Assembly (NCBI GenBank): GCA_031431035.1
Contig: JANPCR010000231.1
Span: forward strand, 1 to 10,931
DNA: 10,931 bases
Source: JANYCG01 sp031431035
GTDB lineage: Bacteria > Pseudomonadota > Gammaproteobacteria > Burkholderiales > Burkholderiaceae_C
Reading direction: 5' to 3'
In this document: positions 1-6,214 of the stretch, one piece after another
Layout of the letters: the number at the start of each line of letters is the position of its first letter
How positions within the stretch are numbered: the first letter of the stretch is position 1
Position numbers and translations under genes: made by a program
The notes under the pieces: model-generated
Seen by the model: the letters and a program-made list of their open reading frames with translations, nothing else
The model's database searches: none
What the model was told of the DNA's origin: nothing

Positions 1-624
1 CTGCTAGCCCCCACCCAACCCAGCAAAATCATTGCCCTTTGGAACAATTTCAAAGCGCTGGGCGACAAGCTGCAACTGGCCACGCCCCCAGAGCCGCTTT
101 ATTTTTTGAAGTCGCCCAATTCGTGGGCTAACCCAGGCGATGTGATTCGCCAACCCGCTCAGGCGGGCAAAGTCGTTTACGAGGGCGAGCTGGGCATTGT
201 CATCGGTAAAACGGCCACTGCAGTCAGTGAGGGCAGTGCCTTGAGCCACGTCTTTGGTTACACCTGCGCCAACGACGTGACACACGCCGACATTTTGAAC
301 CGTGATGCAAGTTTTGCCCAATGGGTTCGCGCCAAAGGATTTGATACTTTTTGCCCTTTTGGCCCGGCAGTGGTAACAGGGCTAGACCCAAGCACTTTGG
401 TGGTCAAAACTACACTGAACGGCCAGGAGCGCCAAAACTACCCAGTGAGCGACATGCGCTTTAGCGTGGCGCAGCTGGTAAGCAAAATCTCGCATGACAT
501 GACCCTGCTGCCTGGCGACATTATTCTGTGCGGCACGTCGATTGGCGTGGGCTCCATGAAGCCGGGTAGCGAGGTGCAAATTGAGATCGCGGGCATTGGC
601 ATCCTGGGCAATCGCTTTGAGTAA
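1..624 (+). CDS. Fumarylacetoacetate hydrolase (FAH) family protein, 5'-truncated by window edge
   Basis: The reading frame is open from base 1 to the TAA at 622-624 and supplies 207 residues of the C-terminal catalytic domain; the true start lies outside the window. Seen: an E-G-E-L-G-I-V-I-G block (from 181) with the paired glutamates and an N-D pair (271-276), which together look like the Glu/Glu/Asp metal site of the family. Also seen are C-P-F-G-P-A near 352 and the closing G-D-I-I-L-C-G-T-S-I-G-V-G segment near 514-552, typical of FAH/acylpyruvate hydrolases. Family members are Mg/Mn-dependent cytosolic enzymes that hydrolyse or decarboxylate 2-oxo-acid intermediates (fumarylpyruvate, acylpyruvates, oxaloacetate). 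The substrate cannot be read from sequence. An in-frame TTG at 106 is internal, because good family sequence (K-I-I-A-L-W-N-N-F) continues upstream of it. The next gene follows after 25 nt on the same strand, so cotranscription is likely. Confidence 0.88.
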   Translation: MLAPTQPSKIIALWNNFKALGDKLQLATPPEPLYFLKSPNSWANPGDVIRQPAQAGKVVYEGELGIVIGKTATAVSEGSALSHVFGYTCANDVTHADILNRDASFAQWVRAKGFDTFCPFGPAVVTGLDPSTLVVKTTLNGQERQNYPVSDMRFSVAQLVSKISHDMTLLPGDIILCGTSIGVGSMKPGSEVQIEIAGIGILGNRFE

Positions 625-649
625 CTAATAAGTAATAAGGAATAACCTC

Positions 650-1660
650 GTGAAAATTGCAATTGTTGGAGCCGGCGCCATTGGCGGCTATGTCGGAGTG
701 AAGCTCGCACTCGCGGGCGAAGATGTCACTTTCATGGTTCGTGGCGCGAACTTGACGGCAATCCAGACCAACGGCATGGCTTTGCACATGCATGATGGCG
801 AAGCTCTGGTCGCTAAAAACGTCAAGGCTAGCAACGACTACGCGGCCACCGGCCCGCAGGACATCGTGATCTTGGCGCTCAAGGCGCACCAGGTGGAAGC
901 TGTAGCGCTGGACGTTCCCAAGCTGTTTGGCCCCCACACAGTCGTCGTCACCATGCAAAACGGCGTGCCCTATTGGTACTTTCACAAGCACGGTGGTGCC
1001 TTGCAAGGCTCGCAGGTCAGCAGTGTCGACCCGACCGGTATTGTGCTGAAAAACATTCCGCCCGAGCGCGTCATTGGCTGCGTGGTCTACCCCGCATCTG
1101 AACTGCTCAAGCCGGGCGTTGTGCGTCACATTGAAGGCGACCGTTTTCCAGTTGGCGAGCTCGACGGCAGCACCAGCGAGCGTGTGACACGGGTGTCGGA
1201 GTGCTTCATCAAGGCAGGCTTCAAAGCCCCCGTGCTGGACAATATTCGCTCTGAGATCTGGCTCAAACTGTGGGGCAACTTGACTTTCAACCCCATCAGC
1301 AGCTTGGCCCATGCCACGCTGGTCGATATGTGTCAGTTTCCGCTGACGCGCGATTTGGCGACCCAAATGATGACCGAGGCGCAGACTGTGGCCAACAAGC
1401 TGGGCATCGAGTTTCGGGTGCCGCTTGAGAAACGCATTGCCGGCGCTGAAAAAGTGGGTAAGCACAAGACCTCAATGTTGCAAGACATTGAAGCCGGCCG
1501 CGCGCCAGAGATCGATGCTTTGGTAGGTTCCGTGGTCGAACTGGGTCGCCTGACGCAAACGCCTACGCCACACATCGACACAGTCTATGCATTGGTGAAG
1601 TTACTTGCCAAAGGCATGGACGATTCGCATGGGCAGGTGAGGTTACTCCCAATAGCCTAG
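650..1660 (+). CDS. Ketopantoate reductase family (PanE/ApbA) oxidoreductase; candidate oxalyl-CoA reductase
   Basis: 336 residues from a GTG start; AAGGAA at 637-642 lies about 8 nt upstream, which supports it. Seen: an N-terminal Rossmann fold with G-A-G-A-I-G-G at residues 7-13 (NADPH site), M-Q-N-G-V-P around N104, a W-L-K-L-W-G-N block with K206 and N210, then N-P-I-S at 214-217. The C-terminal S-M-L-Q-D-I-E-A-G-R-x-x-E-I-D stretch (S275, E288) follows. These match the conserved Asn, catalytic Lys, Ser and Glu of ketopantoate reductase, so the enzyme should be an active NADPH-dependent 2-oxoacid or aldehyde reductase. It is somewhat longer than a biosynthetic PanE of about 300 residues. 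Inference: its position next to a formyl-CoA:oxalate CoA-transferase recalls PanE2 of Methylobacterium extorquens, reported as an oxalyl-CoA reductase producing glyoxylate. A plain housekeeping role in pantothenate synthesis is less likely in this context. Family assignment is firm; substrate is not. Confidence 0.88.
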   Translation: MKIAIVGAGAIGGYVGVKLALAGEDVTFMVRGANLTAIQTNGMALHMHDGEALVAKNVKASNDYAATGPQDIVILALKAHQVEAVALDVPKLFGPHTVVVTMQNGVPYWYFHKHGGALQGSQVSSVDPTGIVLKNIPPERVIGCVVYPASELLKPGVVRHIEGDRFPVGELDGSTSERVTRVSECFIKAGFKAPVLDNIRSEIWLKLWGNLTFNPISSLAHATLVDMCQFPLTRDLATQMMTEAQTVANKLGIEFRVPLEKRIAGAEKVGKHKTSMLQDIEAGRAPEIDALVGSVVELGRLTQTPTPHIDTVYALVKLLAKGMDDSHGQVRLLPIA

Positions 1661-1672
1661 CGACTCAAATTC

Positions 1673-1715
1673 GGTTCATATCGCTCGGTTCACATTGGTT
1701 CACATCGATTCACTG
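1673..1715 (+). repeat. Direct repeats GGTTCACAT, four copies or near-copies
   Basis: GGTTCATAT (1673-1681), GGTTCACAT (1687-1695), GGTTCACAT (1697-1705) and the degenerate GATTCACTG (1707-1715) lie in a row. The start-to-start distances are 14, 10 and 10 nt. A 10-nt step puts copies on the same face of the DNA helix, as in an array of protein-binding half sites; simple replication slippage would also give such a pattern. The array sits just upstream of tctC. Confidence 0.6.
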
Positions 1716-1727
1716 TTTCCATTTTAT
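1699..1727 (+). promoter_or_regulatory. Possible sigma70-type promoter for tctC
   Basis: TTCACA (1699-1704, five of six bases of the -35 consensus) is followed after 17 nt by TTTTAT (1722-1727, four of six of the -10 consensus). The -35 hexamer lies inside the third copy of the direct repeat, so a protein binding the repeats would compete with or position RNA polymerase. Transcription would begin around 1734, leaving a very short leader before tctC. This rests on motif reading by eye only, and AT-rich tracts often give chance matches. Confidence 0.28.
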
Positions 1728-1746
1728 TTTTCAACGGACTATGGCA

Positions 1747-2772
1747 ATGAAATCCACACGCTCAAAACCCTCGCAAGCAATCACTCAGTTTTTACTCGGC
1801 GCATCCGCTCTTGCGGCTTTCACTCTGACTACACCCGCGCTGGCCGCGTGGGAACCCACCAAGCCAGTTGAATTTGTCGTGCCGGCAGGCACTGGCGGTG
1901 GAGCTGACCAAATGGCTCGCTTGATTCAAGGCATCGTTATCAAGTACAAGCTGATGAAAGAGCCGATGATCGTTGTGAACAAGTCCGCAGGCGCTGGTGC
2001 CGAGGGCTTTTTATCGGTGAAAGACGCCAAAGGCGACCCTCATAAAATCATCGTGACGCTGTCCAACCTGTTCACCACACCGATGGCGACGGGTGTGCCG
2101 TTCAACTGGCGCGACATGACGCCTGTCTCAATGATGGCGCTCGACCAATTCGTGTTGTGGGTGAATGCAGACACCCCCTACAAAACTGGCAAAGACTACT
2201 TGGCAGCTGTGAAAGCAGCAGGCCCTAACAAAATGAAAATGGGCGGCACCGGGTCCAAACAGGAAGACCAAATTCTGACCGTGGGCATGGAAAAAGCCAC
2301 GGGTACAAAGTTCATTTATGTGCCTTTCAGGGGTGGCGGTGAGGTCGCAGTGCAGTTGGTGGGCAAGCACGTTGATTCGACGGTGAACAACCCGATTGAA
2401 GCCGTTGCTCAGTGGCGCGCTGGGCAATTGCGTGCCCTTTGCGTGTTTGATGACAAGCGCATGCCCTACAAAACCAAGGTGACCGACAAACAAGCCTGGG
2501 GCGACATTCCAACCTGTACCGAGGCCGGTATTCCCTCCAGTTACGTGATGTTGCGTGGCGTATTCATGGCCCCGGGCGTTACGGCGGATCAAACTGCCTT
2601 TTACACGGGCATGCTCAAAAAGGTTCGCGACACCCCGGAATGGAAAGATTACATGGAGAAGGGCGCTTTCAACCAGACTAGCATGTCGGGCGACGAGTTT
2701 GTAGGTTGGCTTGGCAAGACTGAGAACATGCACCGCGAGCTGATGAAGGAATCAGGCTTCATGGCGAAGTAA
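1747..2772 (+). CDS. tctC: Tripartite tricarboxylate transporter periplasmic receptor, TctC/Bug family
   Basis: This is a periplasmic solute-binding protein of about 341 residues that captures a small carboxylate and delivers it to TctBA. Seen: a signal peptide with basic N-region, hydrophobic core and P-A-L-A-A end (residues 30-34), so cleavage after Ala33 or Ala34 is likely. The mature start carries the family segment V-E-F-V-V-P-A-G-T-G-G-G-A-D-Q-M-A-R (about 41-58), one of the two ligand loops. Further on come G-G-T-G-S-K-Q-E-D (about 166-174) and P-F-R-G-G-G-E-V-A-V-Q-L-V-G near 193. Length is normal for Bug proteins. Start choice: ATGs occur at 1741 and 1747; ACGGA at 1734-1738 is only 2 nt from the first but 8 nt from the second, so 1747 is preferred. 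The ligand cannot be read from sequence; the frc and formate dehydrogenase neighbours suggest oxalate or another short dicarboxylate. Confidence 0.92.
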   Translation: MKSTRSKPSQAITQFLLGASALAAFTLTTPALAAWEPTKPVEFVVPAGTGGGADQMARLIQGIVIKYKLMKEPMIVVNKSAGAGAEGFLSVKDAKGDPHKIIVTLSNLFTTPMATGVPFNWRDMTPVSMMALDQFVLWVNADTPYKTGKDYLAAVKAAGPNKMKMGGTGSKQEDQILTVGMEKATGTKFIYVPFRGGGEVAVQLVGKHVDSTVNNPIEAVAQWRAGQLRALCVFDDKRMPYKTKVTDKQAWGDIPTCTEAGIPSSYVMLRGVFMAPGVTADQTAFYTGMLKKVRDTPEWKDYMEKGAFNQTSMSGDEFVGWLGKTENMHRELMKESGFMAK

Positions 2773-2786
2773 TTTCGCTTTTCGCC
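2763..2786 (+). promoter_or_regulatory. Small stem-loops at the tctC/tctB junction
   Basis: GCGAA (2764-2768) can pair with TTCGC (2774-2778) across a 5-nt loop spanning the tctC stop codon. GGCGAA (2763-2768) can instead pair with TTCGCC (2781-2786), which abuts the tctB Shine-Dalgarno AAAGGAA (2787-2793). The two stems share their left arm and exclude each other. Such 3' stems can protect or partly terminate a message and help the receptor be made in excess over the membrane subunits. The stems are short, so this is tentative. Confidence 0.3.
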
Positions 2787-2799
2787 AAAGGAACACGCA

Positions 2800-3333
2800 A
2801 TGCAGCCCACAGATCAAGCAAGCCCCGAGACCCCCCATGACACCCGTGCAGCTGTGGGCACGCGCTCGGTCGAAATCGTGGTTGCCGCCCTCATTTTCGC
2901 GTTAGGCGCAATTGTGGTGTTTGGCAGCCGCGCTTTGGGCTCGGGCTGGACGAGTGATGGCCCTGGCGCAGGTTATTTCCCGTTTTACATCGGTCTGCTG
3001 CTTTGCATTGCGGCGCTGGGTGTCGCTGTGCAAGCGGTCATGGGAAAGAACAGCGGTGGCGCTGTGTTTGTGGATCGCACCCAGCTCAAGCAAGTGCTGG
3101 CGGTTTTTCTGCCCGCCCTGGTTTATGTGGCGGCTGTTCAACTGTTGGGCTTGTATGTGGCCTCGGCTATTTACATAGCGCTTTTCATGGTCATTCTGGG
3201 CAAGTTTTCAGTGGTCAAAAGCGCCATCACCGCACTGGTTGTAATTGTTCTGTTTTTCATAATGTTTGAGGTCTGGTTCAAAGTCCCGTTGTTCAAAGGC
3301 AAGCTCGATCTTTTGAGTTTCTTGGGGTATTGA
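2800..3333 (+). CDS. tctB: Tripartite tricarboxylate transporter small membrane subunit TctB
   Basis: 177 residues, the usual size for the small membrane subunit. It forms the inner-membrane permease with TctA and receives substrate from the receptor encoded just upstream. Seen: a polar N-terminus of about 23 residues, a first hydrophobic segment at 24-43, the family motif G-P-G-A-G-Y-F-P-F at 54-62 opening a second segment to about 80, and a basic/polar loop. A long hydrophobic stretch at 98-134, able to hold two helices, and a last helix near 139-158 follow, ending in F-E-V-W-F-K-V-P-L-F-K-G. About four or five membrane passes fit the TctB family. AAAGGAA (2787-2793) is a strong ribosome binding site 6 nt before the ATG. 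The stop codon lies one base before the tctA start, so the two are probably translationally coupled. Confidence 0.92.
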   Translation: MQPTDQASPETPHDTRAAVGTRSVEIVVAALIFALGAIVVFGSRALGSGWTSDGPGAGYFPFYIGLLLCIAALGVAVQAVMGKNSGGAVFVDRTQLKQVLAVFLPALVYVAAVQLLGLYVASAIYIALFMVILGKFSVVKSAITALVVIVLFFIMFEVWFKVPLFKGKLDLLSFLGY

Positions 3334-3334
3334 A

Positions 3335-4864
3335 ATGGAAGAACTCAATTCGCTGTTTCACGGGTTCAGCGTCATCCTGACGCCAATGAACCTGTTGCTC
3401 ATGTTTGTGGGCATTATTCTGGGGGTGTTGATTGGAGTCCTTCCCGGGTTGGGCGGTGCCAACGGTGTGGCGATTTTGCTGCCCCTTACCTTCACCATGC
3501 CGCCCACATCGGCCATCATCATGCTTTCCTGCATTTACTGGGGAGCTTTGTTTGGCGGGGCGATCACGTCGATTCTGTTCAATATTCCGGGTGAGCCCTG
3601 GTCAGTTGCCACCACGTTTGACGGTTACCCCATGGCCCAACAGGGCCGCGCGGGTGAGGCTTTGACGGCGGCTTTCACTTCGTCATTCATTGGCGCGTTT
3701 GTAGCCGTGGTCATGATCACCTTTTTGGCGCCCTTGGTGGCCAAATTCGCGCTCAAATTTGGACCGCCAGAGTATTTTGCGGTGTACCTGCTGACGTTTT
3801 GCAGCTTTGTTGGAATGGGCAAAGGCTCTCCGTTCAAGATTCTGGCCTCTATGGCGATAGGTTTTGCCTTGGCGTCAGTCGGCATGGACACAGTGACTGG
3901 GCAATTGCGTCTGACCTTTGGCTTCCCAGATTTGATGCGGGGATTCGACTTCTTGATCGCGGTGATTGGTCTGTTCGGAATTGGCGAGATATTGCTATCC
4001 ATGGAAGAGGGGCTGAAGTTTTCGGGCAAAAATGCCAAGATCAACTCCAAAGTGGTGTTTGAAACCTGGAAGAAGCTGCCGCAGTACTGGGTCACCTCGG
4101 TTCGAAGCTCATTGGTCGGCATCTGGATGGGCATCACGCCGGGCGGTGCCACTCCAGCCTCGTTCATGAGCTACGGGCTTGCGAAAAAGATGTCCAAAAA
4201 TGGCAACAACTTTGGCAAAGGCGAGATCGAAGGCGTGATCGCGCCAGAAACCGCTGCGCATGCTGCAGGGACCAGCGCGCTTCTGCCCATGCTTGCTTTG
4301 GGCATTCCTGGCTCACCGACCGCGGCCGTGCTTTTGGGTGGCTTGTTGATCTGGGGTTTACAGCCCGGCCCGCTTTTGTTTGTGGAGCAAAAAGACTTCG
4401 TTTGGGGTCTGATTGCCAGCATGTACTTGGGCAACTTGGTCGGCTTGATTGTCGTGTTAACCACGGTGCCATTGTTTGCGTCAATCTTGCGAATTCCGTT
4501 TTCCATCATCGCGCCTGTCATTGTGGTGATCTGCGCCATTGGTGCCTACACCGTGCACAACGCCATGCTGGACATCTGGTTCATGATGCTGTTTGGCGTG
4601 GTTGGTTATGTCTTCAAAAAGCTAGATTACCCGCTAGCCCCGTTGGTGCTGGCATTGGTGCTGGGCGACAAAGCAGAAGATTCATTCCGTCAATCCATGC
4701 TTCTGTCGCAAGGTGAGCTATCGATTCTGTGGTCAAACCCGCTGGTGGGTTCTATTGCCAGCTTGGCCTTGATCTTGCTGTTTTGGCCGCTGTTGTCGCG
4801 GCTATGGGCGAAAGTTCGCCCACCGAAACCCAAACTTATTGCCGTTGATCAGCCCGTTGACTGA
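3335..4864 (+). CDS. tctA: Tripartite tricarboxylate transporter large membrane subunit TctA
   Basis: 509 residues, full length for the family; a secondary, ion-driven permease of the inner membrane that moves the carboxylate delivered by TctC. Seen: repeated hydrophobic segments over the whole length and the two characteristic related motifs. The first is G-V-L-I-G-V-L-P-G-L-G-G-A-N-G near residues 30-44, followed by F-G-G-A-I-T-S-I-L-F-N-I-P-G (73-86). The second, in the middle of the protein, is G-I-T-P-G-G-A-T-P-A-S-F-M-S-Y-G followed by E-T-A-A-H-A-A-G-T-S-A-L-L-P-M-L-A-L-G-I-P-G. Both suggest the inverted internal duplication known for TctA. The ATG lies one base after the tctB stop and has GGGG (3324-3327) as a weak ribosome binding site, consistent with coupled translation. 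A hydrophilic tail (K-V-R-P-P-K-P-K) ends the protein. Substrate is not deducible from the permease. Confidence 0.95.
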   Translation: MEELNSLFHGFSVILTPMNLLLMFVGIILGVLIGVLPGLGGANGVAILLPLTFTMPPTSAIIMLSCIYWGALFGGAITSILFNIPGEPWSVATTFDGYPMAQQGRAGEALTAAFTSSFIGAFVAVVMITFLAPLVAKFALKFGPPEYFAVYLLTFCSFVGMGKGSPFKILASMAIGFALASVGMDTVTGQLRLTFGFPDLMRGFDFLIAVIGLFGIGEILLSMEEGLKFSGKNAKINSKVVFETWKKLPQYWVTSVRSSLVGIWMGITPGGATPASFMSYGLAKKMSKNGNNFGKGEIEGVIAPETAAHAAGTSALLPMLALGIPGSPTAAVLLGGLLIWGLQPGPLLFVEQKDFVWGLIASMYLGNLVGLIVVLTTVPLFASILRIPFSIIAPVIVVICAIGAYTVHNAMLDIWFMMLFGVVGYVFKKLDYPLAPLVLALVLGDKAEDSFRQSMLLSQGELSILWSNPLVGSIASLALILLFWPLLSRLWAKVRPPKPKLIAVDQPVD

Positions 4865-4903
4865 CTCGCGCCTCCAATTTTTTAACTCCTCTCAAGGTTC
4901 ATT

Positions 4904-6151
4904 ATGAGCAAAGCACTGGATGGCGTTCGCATCCTTGATTTCACCCATGTTCAATCAGGCCCGACCTGCACGCAATTGCTGGCGTGGATGGGTGCGGATG
5001 TCATCAAGGTCGAGCGTGCGGGCGAGGGCGATGCGACACGCGGCCAATTGCGCGACCTGCCGGGCGTAGACAGCTTGTATTTCACCATGCTGAACCACAA
5101 CAAGCGCTCTATCACTTTGGACACGAAAAGTGCCAAGGGCAAGGAGGTCTTGGACACCCTCATTAAACAATGTGATGTTTTGGTTGAAAACTTTGCCCCA
5201 GGCGCACTTGACCGCATGGGAGTGACTTGGGAGCACATCCAAAAGCTCAACCCTCGCATGGTCGTGGCCAGCGTTAAGGGCTTCGGCCCTGGCCCCTACG
5301 AAGACTGCAAAGTCTATGAAAACGTGGCCCAATGCGCTGGCGGCGCAGCATCAACCACCGGATTTGACGATGGCCCCCCCATTGTGACGGGCGCGCAGAT
5401 TGGCGACAGCGGCACCGGCCTGCACTTGGCGTTGGGCATTGTGGCAGCGCTCTACCAACGCAACACCACGGGTCGGGGCCAAAAGGTATTGGCTCCCATG
5501 CAAGACGCAGTGTTGAACCTGTGCCGCGTCAAATTGCGTGACCAACAACGTCTGGAACGCACGGGCGTGATGACCGAGTACCCGCAGTACCCCGACAGCA
5601 AGTTTGGCGATGCCGTGCCCCGGGCAGGCAATGCTTCGGGCGGTGGTCAGCCCGGTTCTATTTTGAAATGCAAGGGCTGGGAGACCGATCCCAATGCTTA
5701 CATTTACTTCATCACGCAAGCGGCCGTATGGCCGGCGGTATGCAAAGTCATTGGAGAAGAAGGCTGGATCACAGATGAAGCTTTTGCCAAACCAGCTGCG
5801 CGTTTGCTGCATTTGAAGGCGATTTTCGCGCGGATCGAACAATGGACGATGACCAAGACCAAGTTCGAAGCCATGGATATTTTGAACAAGTACGACATTC
5901 CATGTGGGCCGATTTTGTCAATGAAAGAGATCGCCGAAGAGCCCGCTTTGCGTGCCACCGGAACCATTGTTGAGGTCGACCACCCACAGCGCGGCAAGTA
6001 CCTGACCGTGGGCAATCCGATCAAAATGTCAGATAGCGCCACCGATGTCACGCGTTCACCGCTTTTGGGTGAACACACAGATGAAGTACTGGCGCAGTTG
6101 GGTTATGGCGCAGCCTACATTGCTGAACTGCGGGCTGAGAATGTGATTTAG
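4904..6151 (+). CDS. frc: Formyl-CoA:oxalate CoA-transferase (class III CoA-transferase)
   Basis: 415 residues. Frc moves CoA from formyl-CoA (or another acyl-CoA) to oxalate, giving oxalyl-CoA and formate in the cytosol. Seen: the N-terminal G-V-R-I-L-D-F-T-H-V-Q-S-G-P block with Q17, V-I-K-V-E-R, the D-S-L-Y-F-T-M-L-N-x-N-K-R-S-I segment (56-70), V-E-N-F-x-P-G-A-L-D-R-M-G, and K-V-Y-E-N-V-A-Q-C. The G-D-S-x-T-G-L-H-L motif carries the catalytic Asp168, equivalent to Asp169 of the Oxalobacter enzyme. Also present are R-V-K-L-R-D-Q-Q-R-L, a glycine loop S-G-G-G-Q-P-G (245-251), L-K-C-K-G-W-E-T-D and C-terminal P-L-L-G-E-H-T-D-E-V-L. Recalled sequences of O. formigenes Frc, E. coli YfdW and Bradyrhizobium Frc align along the full length. 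Gln48 and the shorter loop before the glycine loop make it YfdW/Bradyrhizobium-like. AAGG (4894-4897) lies 6 nt before the ATG. Neighbouring formate dehydrogenase genes fit formate release. Confidence 0.9.
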   Translation: MSKALDGVRILDFTHVQSGPTCTQLLAWMGADVIKVERAGEGDATRGQLRDLPGVDSLYFTMLNHNKRSITLDTKSAKGKEVLDTLIKQCDVLVENFAPGALDRMGVTWEHIQKLNPRMVVASVKGFGPGPYEDCKVYENVAQCAGGAASTTGFDDGPPIVTGAQIGDSGTGLHLALGIVAALYQRNTTGRGQKVLAPMQDAVLNLCRVKLRDQQRLERTGVMTEYPQYPDSKFGDAVPRAGNASGGGQPGSILKCKGWETDPNAYIYFITQAAVWPAVCKVIGEEGWITDEAFAKPAARLLHLKAIFARIEQWTMTKTKFEAMDILNKYDIPCGPILSMKEIAEEPALRATGTIVEVDHPQRGKYLTVGNPIKMSDSATDVTRSPLLGEHTDEVLAQLGYGAAYIAELRAENVI

Positions 6152-6168
6152 CCCAACGCGGCTTGACG

Positions 6169-6197
6169 GGCCGCCGAGGTAGGCAGGCTTGGCGGCC
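6169..6197 (+). promoter_or_regulatory. GC-rich hairpin between frc and the formate dehydrogenase genes
   Basis: GGCCGCCGAG (6169-6178) can pair with CTTGGCGGCC (6188-6197) over ten base pairs including one G-U, with a 9-nt loop. No U-run follows, so it is not a classical intrinsic terminator. A further GCGGCC at 6209-6214, directly before the ATG at 6215, could compete for the same left arm and hide the start region. It may slow transcription, protect the upstream message or modulate translation of the next gene; its role is unproven. Confidence 0.4.
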
Positions 6198-6214
6198 GTG
6201 ATTTAATCGCGGCC

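Larger units (their letters stand above)
1661..1746. other. Intergenic region ahead of the transporter genes
   Basis: This is the longest non-coding gap inside the gene row. It holds the GGTTCACAT direct repeats (1673-1715) and an AT-rich tract (1716-1731) with a possible promoter. Only a short purine-containing sequence (ACGGA, 1734-1738) could serve as ribosome binding site. No convincing rho-independent terminator for the upstream reductase gene is visible. If the row has an internal promoter, this is a natural place for it. Confidence 0.5.

Noticed and set aside
106..108. TTG as start of the FAH-family gene
   Set aside because: The same frame is open to base 1 with family-like residues upstream, so the gene is cut by the window edge rather than starting here.
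626..639. Tandem TAATAAG repeat between the FAH and PanE-like genes
   Set aside because: Just two 7-nt copies; the second provides part of the ribosome binding site, and no further structure is visible.
521..1465. Minus-strand open frame of 314 codons across the FAH/PanE-like genes
   Set aside because: It lies opposite two clear families with intact motifs. The translation is rich in His, Gln and Arg with no recognisable domain, as expected for the complement of a high-GC coding frame.
2128..2733. Minus-strand open frame of 201 codons opposite tctC
   Set aside because: Shadow of the tctC frame: His-rich low-information translation, no ribosome binding site, no family resemblance.
6163..6207. 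TTGACG and TTTAAT as a sigma70 promoter for fdh1B
   Set aside because: The two hexamers are 33 nt apart, about twice the workable spacing, and a hairpin fills the interval. The -10-like element alone is kept only as a weak hint.
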